From NCBI RefSeq assembly GCF_001456155.1, contig NZ_CP013293.1, positions 3,534,001-3,598,000 on the forward strand: a stretch of DNA of 64,000 bases, read 5' to 3'. The position numbers and the translations under genes were made by a program. Below are positions 25,229 through 33,985 of this stretch, in pieces (the first letter of the stretch is position 1; each line of letters begins with the position of its first letter). The stretch is from Chryseobacterium sp. IHB B 17019 (GTDB taxonomy: Bacteria; Bacteroidota; Bacteroidia; Flavobacteriales; Weeksellaceae). Under the pieces are notes generated by a model. It was not told the origin of the DNA and made no database searches. It was given only the letters and a program-made list of their open reading frames with translations.

Positions 25229-27775
25229 TTATTTAATGTTTACAAGTACGTTTATTTTTCCGATTCCGTTTTGATCATAATCCTGAAGTGCTTTTCCAAG
25301 AACCTGCCCGATTCTTACTTTTTTAGGATTCGCTTTCATGGCCACTCCTGATTTTGATGAAGTTACCAGAAGATCTCCTCTTTTAATCTTTCCTCCTTCA
25401 AGGCAGACTTTTGTCGGAATTACCCCGATTACGCCCATCGGCACTTTATCTGAAATATCGGTGTCAATATGTTCTTCCGTTAATAAAACTCCCGGTTTTG
25501 TAGCATAAACTCCGGCTACAAGAGTAGAATAAGGAGTTGAAGATTTTTCTACGGATCTGTCTTTTGTAGTTGAAATTACTAAAATATCTCCAGGTTCATA
25601 GGCCGAAATATTTCCCTCCACGTCAAAAGCTTCGGCGATATCGGCCCCACTGTTTTGTGTTCCTCCATTAAAGAATCCTCTACCATCTTTATTGATACGA
25701 GCTTCATTTACTGATGCACTTTGATAGACAGCAATATTCCCCGAAGCCCCTTGATGATTAATAAGAAGAGTAGAACCCGTACCATTGGAGCTTATGTGTA
25801 CTACAGGTTGAGCATTCGCACTATTGAAGTTCGCAAATCTTGCCGCACGTCCTACTCCGAAGTTAGGAGTCCAGGCATAAATTGCACTACCTGTTCCGTC
25901 CGCAGTTGCTTCTATACCGTCCCCGTTTCCGCCTGCATTTGCAGTAATTCCATTACCGCCACCTTCTGTAAGCGCCAATAAAGCTGGGCCGTTCCCCGCG
26001 GCGTTAGAGGAATAGAATAAACCTGCATATCCACCGGTGCCTGCAGACACTCCGTAAACACCTGCAGTCCCGAAATTTGCAAACTGAGAATTAACTTCTC
26101 CTTTTACCGCAGCAGAAGTTCCAGTTACCCTGTCCACTTTGAAGTTTCCACCGATACCGTTTCCTACTGTAGTTACTGTAATTACGTCGCTGGTATTGGA
26201 TTCATTAAAAATGTTAAATCTTCCTGCTCGTCCCAATGAAAATGTAGGTACCCAGGCGTATAGAGCATTTCCGGTTCCATCTACATTTGTTTCTACTCCA
26301 TTCCCGTTTTTACCGGCATTGGCTGTGATGGCGTTTCCGTTTCCATCGGTTAAGGCAATTAATGAAGCTCCGTTTCCTGCTGGATTTGATGCGTAGAATA
26401 ATCCTGCGCGGCCACCCGTTCCTGAAGAAACTCCGAAAATACCCGAAGCACCAAAGTTCCCGAAAATAGTATTAACTTCTCCTCTTACTGCGGCTCCAAC
26501 ACTGTTTGTGTTATTTAAAAAGAAAGAAGATGCATTACCTTGTGTGTTGTCAGGAATGTTACCATTCGTATTAGAAGCTACTTCAAAAGTATTTCTGTCG
26601 TTGCTTGCGTTAAGGTTTTCAAAACGTCCTGCACGTCCTTTCCCACTGTTAAGTCCAACCTGTCCCAAAACACCGACTGAAGTTCCTGTAGCATTAGTGG
26701 ACACGAAACCTCTTACTCCGTATCCTCCACCATCATTTCTACCTACTACTGCTCCGGCAATATCGCTGGTAGTTCTACCAACTATTGCTTCTCCGGCTCC
26801 GTTATTGTCACCAATAATACCCGCAGAAGTTTGGGCAGAAGTAATTCCGTGAACTGCAAATCCTGATTCTGTAGAACTACGAACACCCGCTCCGCTTCCT
26901 GTAGTACTTACATTGACAACAGTTCCATTTCCTACGTTTGTGGCATTAAGGACATTATTATTGTTAGCATTATTAAAATTTGCTATAGTAGCTGCAATAC
27001 CGGTAGTACTGGTTGCATTAAGACCCGTTCCCGTATTACTGTTGGCATATACTCCGTATCCGGCACCTGATGAATTTCCGTAAATTCCTAAACCTGTTGG
27101 CGTCACACCATATACTCCCCATCCGCTTCCTGCCTGGCTTCCCCAGATTCCAACTCCTAGTCCGCCTGTACCGTTATTGATACCGCGAACCCCAGCAGAG
27201 AATCCTCCAGGAGCTATATTGCTTACGATACCTCTCACAGAGGCAATGCTTGAAGAAGTTGTATTATTTACACCTTCTAAAGAGGTTCCGTCCCCGTCAT
27301 TTGTTAATGAAAAAAGACTTGCCGCGTTATTAACCGTATTTGTATAAGGAATTGAGAAACTTCCTCCACCGCCACCGGCAGTTTTTGCATACATGGCAAA
27401 AGGAACGCTCAATAATTGACTTGTTCCGGTAATGGTATACGTTGTACCACCTGTAGGATCTGTTTCTGTCTTAAGGTAATAATTTCCTGTAGACCAGTTG
27501 ATTGTATTGAAAGTTCCGGTAAGTACTGTTCCCGAGCCTAATTCTAATGTAAGAAGGCCATTGGCATTTGTATTTCCTGTAAGTCTTTCAGAATAGACGG
27601 CCGCTCCTGCCGGAGAACCCTGCAGAATACTTGCTCTGATGCCTACACTTTGATTAGCCAAAACCTGTCCGCCCGCGTTTCGAACGATAGCCTGATAGCT
27701 CATTTTTTCAGGTACTTGTGCAAAGGCTAGGTGTGAACCCAACACAAGTCCCATTGCGAATAATATTTTTTTCAT
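25229..27775 (-). CDS. Large secreted repetitive protein with conserved C-terminal domain
   Basis: An 848-residue exported protein with a signal peptide ending AFAQ (residue 20). Residues 21-130 (VPEKMSYQAIVRNAGGQVLA onward) form a domain common at the start of Bacteroidota surface proteins. Residues 140-680 are Gly-, Asn-, Thr- and Ala-rich repeats with motifs such as GVYGV, GLFYASN and AGRF; a unit of about 127 residues occurs twice in tandem (about 425-545 and 552-666). Residues 709-848 (GADIAEAFDVEGNISAYEPG onward) form a compact conserved C-terminal domain seen on secreted and phage-tail-like proteins. It has no T9SS sorting signal. It probably forms an extended beta-rich surface fibre; no binding partner can be named. 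Confidence 0.78.
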   Translation of the reverse strand: MKKILFAMGLVLGSHLAFAQVPEKMSYQAIVRNAGGQVLANQSVGIRASILQGSPAGAAVYSERLTGNTNANGLLTLELGSGTVLTGTFNTINWSTGNYYLKTETDPTGGTTYTITGTSQLLSVPFAMYAKTAGGGGGSFSIPYTNTVNNAASLFSLTNDGDGTSLEGVNNTTSSSIASVRGIVSNIAPGGFSAGVRGINNGTGGLGVGIWGSQAGSGWGVYGVTPTGLGIYGNSSGAGYGVYANSNTGTGLNATSTTGIAATIANFNNANNNNVLNATNVGNGTVVNVSTTGSGAGVRSSTESGFAVHGITSAQTSAGIIGDNNGAGEAIVGRTTSDIAGAVVGRNDGGGYGVRGFVSTNATGTSVGVLGQVGLNSGKGRAGRFENLNASNDRNTFEVASNTNGNIPDNTQGNASSFFLNNTNSVGAAVRGEVNTIFGNFGASGIFGVSSGTGGRAGLFYASNPAGNGASLIALTDGNGNAITANAGKNGNGVETNVDGTGNALYAWVPTFSLGRAGRFNIFNESNTSDVITVTTVGNGIGGNFKVDRVTGTSAAVKGEVNSQFANFGTAGVYGVSAGTGGYAGLFYSSNAAGNGPALLALTEGGGNGITANAGGNGDGIEATADGTGSAIYAWTPNFGVGRAARFANFNSANAQPVVHISSNGTGSTLLINHQGASGNIAVYQSASVNEARINKDGRGFFNGGTQNSGADIAEAFDVEGNISAYEPGDILVISTTKDRSVEKSSTPYSTLVAGVYATKPGVLLTEEHIDTDISDKVPMGVIGVIPTKVCLEGGKIKRGDLLVTSSKSGVAMKANPKKVRIGQVLGKALQDYDQNGIGKINVLVNIK
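25778..26122 (-). repeat. Internal protein repeat, copy 2
   Basis: Codes for residues about 552-666 of the large secreted protein; begins TSAAVKGEVNSQFANFGTAG and matches copy 1 over GVSAGTGG, AGLFYSSN and NGITANAGGNG. Confidence 0.7.
26141..26503 (-). repeat. Internal protein repeat, copy 1
   Basis: Codes for residues about 425-545 of the large secreted protein; begins SVGAAVRGEVNTIFGNFGAS, with the same order of motifs as copy 2 (GVSSGTGG, AGLFYASN, NAITANAGKNG). Confidence 0.7.
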
Positions 27776-27780
27776 GGTAA

Positions 27781-28266
27781 TTATTTTTTAATGATTTTAA
27801 ATGTTTTGATACTTTCTCCGTTTCGGCTAATCTTGATGATATACATCGCGGAAGGAAGAGAAGAAAAATTAAATTCAGATTTGGACTGAGTGATTTTATC
27901 CTTTTTAATCAGTTTTCCCTGAGCGTCATAAAGCTGATACTCTGAGCCTTTGAAGCTGTTTGTGGTAAAATCCAGGTACAGATAATCTTTGAAAGGATTA
28001 GGATAAAGCAAAATACCTTTTTCAGTTGATGTAAACGTTTCGTCGGTTGCGAGTGTGGTAATTTCGTAGACTTGTTGTACTCCTTCAGAAATTTCCCGGT
28101 TGGTTCCTTTGATAAGGTAGGCTACTTGCCCTACGCTATAAGAAACCGAACCGCTGCCTCCTGTTGCATCTGCTCCCGTTGCCAGAACTGCCTGCTGTGC
28201 TTTCAACAGACTGATGGGGACGAGAAACAGAATGAGAAAGAAGCATTGAATAGATGTCCTTTTCAT
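27781..28266 (-). CDS. T9SS type A sorting-domain protein
   Basis: A 161-residue exported protein: signal peptide ending LKAQ (residue 24), a short region rich in Gly/Ser, and a C-terminal type IX secretion sorting domain (about residues 85-161) with ILLYPNPFKDYLYLDF, YQLYDAQGKLIKK and the closing MYIIKISRNGESIKTFKIIKK region. The cargo part is very short (about 60 residues), so the protein is mostly signal plus sorting domain. It is upstream of and likely cotranscribed with the 848-residue surface protein, with a 5-base gap. Confidence 0.88.
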   Translation of the reverse strand: MKRTSIQCFFLILFLVPISLLKAQQAVLATGADATGGSGSVSYSVGQVAYLIKGTNREISEGVQQVYEITTLATDETFTSTEKGILLYPNPFKDYLYLDFTTNSFKGSEYQLYDAQGKLIKKDKITQSKSEFNFSSLPSAMYIIKISRNGESIKTFKIIKK

Positions 28267-28462
28267 ATAAAATAGTTTTGTGGTTATTAATTGGTTTAAG
28301 TCAAAATTTTTAAAGAGAATTTTGGAAGACTAAATTACCACATATCAAGCACGGATAATCGGAAAATAGACGAACGACAGAAAAAATCGACAAACGACAA
28401 AAAGTAGAATTATTGTTGCGGTTTTACAGCAAAATATCACTGTTTACCGGTATTTTGGAAGA

Positions 28463-29176
28463 TTAACTTTGAGGTTCAAAAAAGGAAAGATTTTCTTTAT
28501 AAGCTCTTCCTATGGGAAGTTTTATCTGATGTACGAGCTCTACTTCATGAGTGTTTTTACTCCTTATCAAATGTCTGGGAACGGCAAAGCTTCTATGAAT
28601 TCTGACAAAAGAATCAAAATGCGTTTTATGTAAAATATTCCCAATAGAATCCAGAATGCAGTGCTTTTTTTCTGGAGTGATGATCCTTGTATAATCTTTT
28701 AAAGCTTCAAGATAAAGAATGTCTGTAATTTTTACCTGAAAAATATTACATCCTTCTTTTATTTTAATGCTATTTTCACCCAGTAAAGCATCAAAACATT
28801 CACATTTTTCTTTTGTTTCAAAAAAATCAAAAATCTTTTGAATAGATTGATGAAAACGTTCTGGTTTTAAGGGTTTTATAATGAAATCTAAAGTATTAAG
28901 CTCATAAGTATCAATAGCAAATTCAGAATAAGAGCTAATGAAAATACAGGCGGGAATTTTGTGGGCTATTCTCCTGAATTCCAAGCCGTTCATTCCTTTC
29001 ATACTGGTTTCGGTGATAAGAAGATCAATAGGATAATCAAGGAAAGGAATCGCCTTTTCTGCTGAATCGAGACATGCGATGACCTCAATATTCTCATATT
29101 GCTTAAGATAATGAAGAAGAACCAGCCTGTCCAGCTCATCATCATCAATTATCAGGCACTTAATATTAGTAATCAT
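28463..29176 (-). CDS. LytTR response regulator with atypical receiver (Glu56)
   Basis: A 237-residue DNA-binding regulator: receiver domain (residues 5-120) and LytTR domain (about 137-235). The acidic pocket (Asp11-13), Ser81/82 and Lys101 are intact, but the phospho-acceptor position in LLITETSMKGMNG is Glu56 instead of Asp, and the usual Pro after Met is Lys. A Glu here can mimic the phosphorylated state, so it may act without a kinase. No histidine kinase gene is adjacent. It lies 196 bases upstream of the surface-protein cluster in the same direction and could regulate it. Confidence 0.88.
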   Translation of the reverse strand: MITNIKCLIIDDDELDRLVLLHYLKQYENIEVIACLDSAEKAIPFLDYPIDLLITETSMKGMNGLEFRRIAHKIPACIFISSYSEFAIDTYELNTLDFIIKPLKPERFHQSIQKIFDFFETKEKCECFDALLGENSIKIKEGCNIFQVKITDILYLEALKDYTRIITPEKKHCILDSIGNILHKTHFDSFVRIHRSFAVPRHLIRSKNTHEVELVHQIKLPIGRAYKENLSFFEPQS

Positions 29177-29366
29177 GATACTCTGGATTAGTTTTTGAAT
29201 AATTTTAACTGTAAAAATTAAAATTATATCCTAAAGTTATTCATTTTCCGTCAATCAATCCCAACATGAACTCAAATTAATACAAAAAATGTACTTCATA
29301 AATTCATCTTGTTTTTTTTCATGAAAAATGTTAACTTGTAAATCTCACAAACATAGACAGAATTTA

Positions 29367-30593
29367 ATGCTAGAAAAGAAAGAACATAACTATGAAAAGG
29401 CAATCTTGGTGGGCGTTGTTACGCAGCATCAGGATGAAGAAAAGCTTCAGGAATATATGGATGAGCTGGAGTTTTTGGCTTTCACGGCAGGTGCTACAGT
29501 CGACAGACGTTTTACTCAAAAACTTACCCAACCGGATTCCAAAACCTTCATCGGAAGCGGAAAAGCTCAGGAAATAAAAGAATATGTAAAGGAAAATGAG
29601 ATAGGAACCGTTATTTTTGACGACGAATTATCGCCTTCCCAACTTAAAAACCTGGAAAGAGAAATAGAAGTAAAAATTCTTGACAGAACCAATCTTATCC
29701 TTGATATTTTTGCCCAGAGAGCTCAAACTTCTTATGCAAGAACACAGGTAGAACTCGCTCAATATCAATATCTTCTACCACGATTAACAAGAATGTGGAC
29801 CCACCTTGAGCGTCAGAAAGGAGGTATCGGGATGAGAGGTCCCGGTGAAACGGAAATTGAAACCGACAGACGTATCATTCGTGACAGAATATCTTTATTG
29901 AAAGATAAATTGAAAACGATTGACAGACAGATGGCAACACAACGTAACAATCGCGGGAAAGTAGTTCGTGCCGCTTTGGTAGGGTACACCAACGTTGGAA
30001 AATCTACATTGATGAATGCATTGTCGAAGTCTGAGGTTTTTGCTGAAAATAAATTATTTGCAACACTGGATACAACCGTAAGAAAAGTTGTCATTGGAAA
30101 TTTACCTTTCCTTTTAACGGATACCGTTGGGTTTATCAGAAAATTGCCGACCCAGCTTGTAGAATCTTTCAAATCTACGTTGGATGAGGTAAGAGAAGCT
30201 GATTTGCTGATTCATGTGGTGGATATTTCTCACGAAAGTTTTGAAGATCATATTGATTCCGTAAATCAGATTTTAATGGAAATCAATGCCCATCAAAAGC
30301 CAATGATAATGGTTTTCAATAAGATCGATGATTTCAGTTATGAGAAAAAAGATGAAGATGATCTTACGCCGTCTACGAAACGAAATATTTCTCTTGAAGA
30401 ATGGACGAAAACATGGATGGCGAAGTCTAAATATCCTACCGTTTTCATTTCAGCATTAACGAAGGAAAATTTCCCGGAAATGAAGCGAATGATTTACGAT
30501 GAGGTAATGAAGATCCATATCTCCAGATTCCCTTACAATGATTTCCTTTTCGAATATTTCGATAACGATGAGGAAGAAGAAAACAAAGATTAA
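29367..30593 (+). CDS. hflX: GTPase HflX
   Basis: Ribosome-associated GTPase that splits stalled 70S ribosomes under stress; cytosolic. It has the N-terminal HflX domain, then the coiled-coil GGIGMRGPGETEIETDRR, and the G domain with G1 GYTNVGKST near residue 206, G3 DTVGF near 252, and G4 NKID near 321. The start at 29367 (MLEKKEHNYEKAILVGVV) is preferred over an in-frame ATG at 29328, which adds 13 unconserved residues. The stop overlaps the next ATG by one base (TAATG), which implies translational coupling. Confidence 0.94.
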   Translation: MLEKKEHNYEKAILVGVVTQHQDEEKLQEYMDELEFLAFTAGATVDRRFTQKLTQPDSKTFIGSGKAQEIKEYVKENEIGTVIFDDELSPSQLKNLEREIEVKILDRTNLILDIFAQRAQTSYARTQVELAQYQYLLPRLTRMWTHLERQKGGIGMRGPGETEIETDRRIIRDRISLLKDKLKTIDRQMATQRNNRGKVVRAALVGYTNVGKSTLMNALSKSEVFAENKLFATLDTTVRKVVIGNLPFLLTDTVGFIRKLPTQLVESFKSTLDEVREADLLIHVVDISHESFEDHIDSVNQILMEINAHQKPMIMVFNKIDDFSYEKKDEDDLTPSTKRNISLEEWTKTWMAKSKYPTVFISALTKENFPEMKRMIYDEVMKIHISRFPYNDFLFEYFDNDEEEENKD

Positions 30594-31222
30594 TGAAATA
30601 TCACTTTTTCCTTTTACTGCTTTTTGTTTCGGTTCTCGGTTTTGGCCAGAAACTGAAGCCGGATTTTAAAAGTATAGAGAAAAATCTTACTAACAAGCAA
30701 TCTCCATACAATTATGATAAGCTGATTTTTAAATATAAAGCGTATCCCAAGTCTTTGGACAGCCTTGAAGCTCAATATCTGTATTACGGAAGAAACTTTC
30801 AGGAAAATAAAGTCTCAACAATGGATGATGACTTCAAAAAACTGGCTGAATTTTTCAAAGAGAGAAATGCTGATGAATGCGTCAAACTGGGTACTGCTTT
30901 ATATCAAAAAGATCCTACCAATCTGGATGTTTTACTCATTTTGCTTCGTGCTTATGATTCGAAACAGGATGCGAGTAACTTCTCTCATCATGTGAGCCAG
31001 TTTAGGCTGCTGACAGATGCCATTAAGAAATCAGGTGACGGAAAAACCGAAAAAACAGCTTATCTGGTAAATTCTGTAGGAGATGAGTATATTTTACTTA
31101 ATATTCTGCAAATCGGCGAAGATTTTACAAGAGGATCAAAACCTTTAAAAGACGGAATGCTTGACATTTGGGAAAAAGACAACAGTAAAGTCTATATCAA
31201 AGTGCTTTATCTGGATTACTAA
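30593..31222 (+). CDS. Secreted DUF4919-like protein
   Basis: A 209-residue exported protein with a signal peptide ending GFGQ (residue 19). The rest is mostly helical with the pattern DFKSIEKNLTNKQSPYNYDKL and the C-terminal DGMLDIWEKDNSKVYIKVLY, which fits the DUF4919 family of Bacteroidota. The function is unknown. It starts within the hflX stop codon and so is in an operon with it. Confidence 0.75.
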   Translation: MKYHFFLLLLFVSVLGFGQKLKPDFKSIEKNLTNKQSPYNYDKLIFKYKAYPKSLDSLEAQYLYYGRNFQENKVSTMDDDFKKLAEFFKERNADECVKLGTALYQKDPTNLDVLLILLRAYDSKQDASNFSHHVSQFRLLTDAIKKSGDGKTEKTAYLVNSVGDEYILLNILQIGEDFTRGSKPLKDGMLDIWEKDNSKVYIKVLYLDY

Positions 31223-31251
31223 TCTTAAAAACAAATTTTTAAAAAAACTTA

Positions 31252-32544
31252 GTGGAGTTATATTATTCATTTTCAGCGTTAATCGTTTTAGCATCAATAT
31301 TTTCATACCTTAATTACAGATTTCTTAAACTTCCGAGCACCATCGGAATTATGGTAATTGCCATAGTAGTTTCAATATTTCTGGTTTCTTTCGGGAAAAC
31401 CATTTTACCAAGAACCTTTGGACATCTCAACAACTTGATGATCAGCATTGACTTTACGGAGGTTTTGATGGGTGCCATGCTCAATTTTCTTCTTTTTGCG
31501 GGGGGAATTCATATTAATATCGATGACCTCAAAGAACAGTTTCGGCCCGTCGTTATATTTTCTACTGCAGGAGTGGTAATCTCCACGTTTGTAGTGGGTT
31601 TCGGGATGTTTTATCTCCTTCCTCTGGTGGGAATTCAGCTTCCGTTTATCTACTGTCTCCTTTTTGGGGCATTGATTTCTCCTACAGATCCCGTTGCGGT
31701 TTTGAGTATTCTAAAACAGGCCAATGTTTCAAAAGCGTTGGAAACTAAAGTTGCAGGAGAATCACTTTTCAATGACGGTATGGCGGTCGTGGTTTTCACG
31801 GTTATTCTTCAGCTTGCGATTGGTAATAAAGTAGATCTCGGTGTTGAAAGTATCGGGATTTTACTGTTAAAAGAAGCCGGTGGCGGACTTTTGCTGGGTG
31901 TAGTTCTTGGTTGGGTAACTTCCAGACTGATGCGTGAAGTGGACGATTATATAATTTCCGTTCTTGTAACGCTTTCTGTGGTGATGGGTGGTTATCTTAT
32001 TGCCAGACAAATGCATATTTCAGGGCCGTTAACGATGGTAGCAGCAGGGCTATTCATGGGGAATTTTAATATGAAATTTAAAATGAAATCCGTGACTCAG
32101 GACTATCTCATCAAATTCTGGGAATTGATTGACGAAATTCTCAATGCAGTTCTTTTCCTTTTCATCGGCTTTGAGCTGCTAATGATAAAAGATTTAAGAC
32201 TTTTCATGATTCCGGGAGCACTGGCGATTGTTGTGGTTTTATTGGCGAGATTTATTTCGATTTGGGGACCTACGAAGTTTATGTCTTTTAAAACAAGATT
32301 CAGTCCGCAGACGGTGAAGGTGCTGGTTTGGGGAGGAATTCGTGGTGGCGTTTCCATTGCCTTGGCATTGTCCATCCCGAAGAACGAATACAGCAATATT
32401 GTTTTGAGTATTACCTATTGCGTGGTGGTATTCTCAATTATTGTTCAGGGACTTACGATTGGAAAAGTTGCCAATCCGAAGAAAATTGCGAAGGAAGAAG
32501 AAGAGAAGGAAAGTGTTACTTTGGATAGGCGAAATTATTTATAA
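31252..32544 (+). CDS. Cation:proton antiporter (CPA1 family)
   Basis: A 430-residue inner-membrane Na+(K+)/H+ antiporter of the CPA1/NhaP type, about twelve helices. Signature sites are ALISPTDPVAVLSILKQA near residue 140 (ion-binding ND/TD region), GESLFNDGMAVVVFTV near 167, and GGIRGGVSIALALSIPK near 362. The C-terminal tail is short and charged. The start is a GTG at 31252 (MELYYSFSA), 29 bases after the preceding gene. It controls cytoplasmic pH and sodium; the exact cation cannot be read from the sequence. Confidence 0.9.
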   Translation: MELYYSFSALIVLASIFSYLNYRFLKLPSTIGIMVIAIVVSIFLVSFGKTILPRTFGHLNNLMISIDFTEVLMGAMLNFLLFAGGIHINIDDLKEQFRPVVIFSTAGVVISTFVVGFGMFYLLPLVGIQLPFIYCLLFGALISPTDPVAVLSILKQANVSKALETKVAGESLFNDGMAVVVFTVILQLAIGNKVDLGVESIGILLLKEAGGGLLLGVVLGWVTSRLMREVDDYIISVLVTLSVVMGGYLIARQMHISGPLTMVAAGLFMGNFNMKFKMKSVTQDYLIKFWELIDEILNAVLFLFIGFELLMIKDLRLFMIPGALAIVVVLLARFISIWGPTKFMSFKTRFSPQTVKVLVWGGIRGGVSIALALSIPKNEYSNIVLSITYCVVVFSIIVQGLTIGKVANPKKIAKEEEEKESVTLDRRNYL

Positions 32545-32550
32545 AAAAAG

Positions 32551-33270
32551 ATGAACAACACCTTAAAAGAAATAGAAGAAGCCCTGGCTGTCTTATCCAT
32601 TCCTGAAAAAGCCGCATTTTTTCCAAAATTTTTCAAAACCGGGAAAGGAGAATACGGGGAGGGAGATCTTTTTCTTGGCGTAAAAGTTCCGGATCAGAGG
32701 ATTGTAGCTAAAGAGTATTATTCAAAAATTTCTCTGGATGAATTAAGCCAATTACTTTCATCAAAATACCATGAACATCGACTGACTGCCTTGTTTATAC
32801 TCATTTTTAAATTTGAAAAAACAAAAGATAAAACGGTAAAAGACGAAATAGTTCAATTTTATTTAAATCATCTTCAGTATGTCAACAATTGGGATCTGGT
32901 GGATTCCAGCTGTTATAAAATTTTGGGCCGATATGCCTTTGAAAATCAGAAAGAAGAGCTGTTGAGAAAGCTTTCTGGTTCCGAAGAAATGTGGCACAAA
33001 AGAATAGCTGTGGTTGGGACAATGTATTATGTGAAAAAAGGTTCATTTGACCTGATGAAAGAATTTGTAACTCAGAATCTTAAGCACAACCACGATCTCA
33101 TGCATAAAGCAAACGGCTGGCTATTGCGGGAAATGGGTCAAAAAAATGAAGCAGAGCTCATCAGTTATTTAAATAAATACTACAAAGAAATGCCGAGAAC
33201 CTGCTTAAGATACGCCATCGAAAAACTGGAGGAAAGCTTAAGACAGGATTATCTAAAAGGCAGAATTTAA
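32551..33270 (+). CDS. DNA alkylation repair protein (AlkD-like)
   Basis: A 239-residue protein made of HEAT-like helical repeats, of the AlkD DNA glycosylase family that removes 3- and 7-alkyl purines. Family signatures are GDLFLGVKVPDQRIVAKEYY near residue 40 and NNWDLVDSSCYKILGRYAF near 111, the latter carrying the catalytic Trp/Asp pair region. It begins 6 bases after the antiporter gene and may share its message. Confidence 0.88.
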   Translation: MNNTLKEIEEALAVLSIPEKAAFFPKFFKTGKGEYGEGDLFLGVKVPDQRIVAKEYYSKISLDELSQLLSSKYHEHRLTALFILIFKFEKTKDKTVKDEIVQFYLNHLQYVNNWDLVDSSCYKILGRYAFENQKEELLRKLSGSEEMWHKRIAVVGTMYYVKKGSFDLMKEFVTQNLKHNHDLMHKANGWLLREMGQKNEAELISYLNKYYKEMPRTCLRYAIEKLEESLRQDYLKGRI

Positions 33271-33280
33271 AAATAAGATG

Positions 33281-33288
33281 TACTTTTG
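33281..33288 (+). promoter_or_regulatory. Candidate -7 promoter box
   Basis: TACTTTTG matches TAnnTTTG, 17 bases before the lipoprotein gene at 33306. No TTG lies at the usual spacing. Confidence 0.45.
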
Positions 33289-33305
33289 CGCTTTAAAACT
33301 CAACT

Positions 33306-33974
33306 ATGAAACTTTTTCTGAAGCAGTTTGTTCTGCTTATTCCATTATTATTCCTGACAAGTTGTTTCGATATTCTTGATAAGGTCAATGTAAAGGCTGA
33401 CGGAAGCGGGGAATACACAGTTATTCTCAACGCAAGCAAGAGCAAAACCAGGCTGGCTTCTATTTCTAAAATGGAAACAATCAACGGAAAAAAAGTTCCT
33501 AAAAAAGCCGAAATTGAAAATAAAATCAATGAAGCGGCAAAGATTTTCAGAGCTACCCCGGGAATCAGCAATGTAAAAACTTCAATGGATTTTGATAATT
33601 ACATCATAAAATTAAGCTGTAATTTTAAAAAGATTGAAAACATTAATGCCGGACTGGAACAATTAAAAGCTAAAAATATTCTTGGAAAAATGATTCCTTC
33701 ACAGATTTACAATCAAAGCCTTCAAAAGAAATCATTTGTGAGAAATAAAATCAATACGTTCAAAACGGATTACGACAAGATGAGCAAAGCCGACAAAGAA
33801 ATCTTTAATGGAGCCAAGTATATTTCCGTCTTACAATTTGAAAATACCATAAAATCTCAATCCAATACTTTATACCTGCTTTCGCCCAACAAAAAAGCAA
33901 TTAAGTTTGAAGCTAATATTTTAGATCTTATCCTTCAGAAAAAACAATTACAGAATAATATTTTCTTCCAATAA
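33306..33974 (+). CDS. Putative lipoprotein of unknown function
   Basis: A 222-residue lipoprotein with lipobox LLFLTSC (Cys20). The mature protein starts with a beta-rich stretch (VNVKADGSGEYTVILNAS) and continues with helices rich in Lys and Ile. This pattern is seen in small Flavobacteriia lipoproteins, but I know no family function. It lies 11 bases before the next gene and heads a probable three-gene operon with the two related proteins that follow. Confidence 0.7.
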   Translation: MKLFLKQFVLLIPLLFLTSCFDILDKVNVKADGSGEYTVILNASKSKTRLASISKMETINGKKVPKKAEIENKINEAAKIFRATPGISNVKTSMDFDNYIIKLSCNFKKIENINAGLEQLKAKNILGKMIPSQIYNQSLQKKSFVRNKINTFKTDYDKMSKADKEIFNGAKYISVLQFENTIKSQSNTLYLLSPNKKAIKFEANILDLILQKKQLQNNIFFQ

Positions 33975-33985
33975 TCTTAAAAACC

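Noticed and set aside
26139-26852. Long plus-strand reading frames rich in Pro, Phe and Val inside the large secreted protein gene
   Set aside because: Shadows of a Gly/Asn/Thr-rich repetitive gene on the opposite strand; no ribosome site or domain.
29177-29366. Shared bidirectional promoter between the LytTR gene and hflX
   Set aside because: No TAnnTTTG box on either strand at a sensible distance, so I did not list a promoter.
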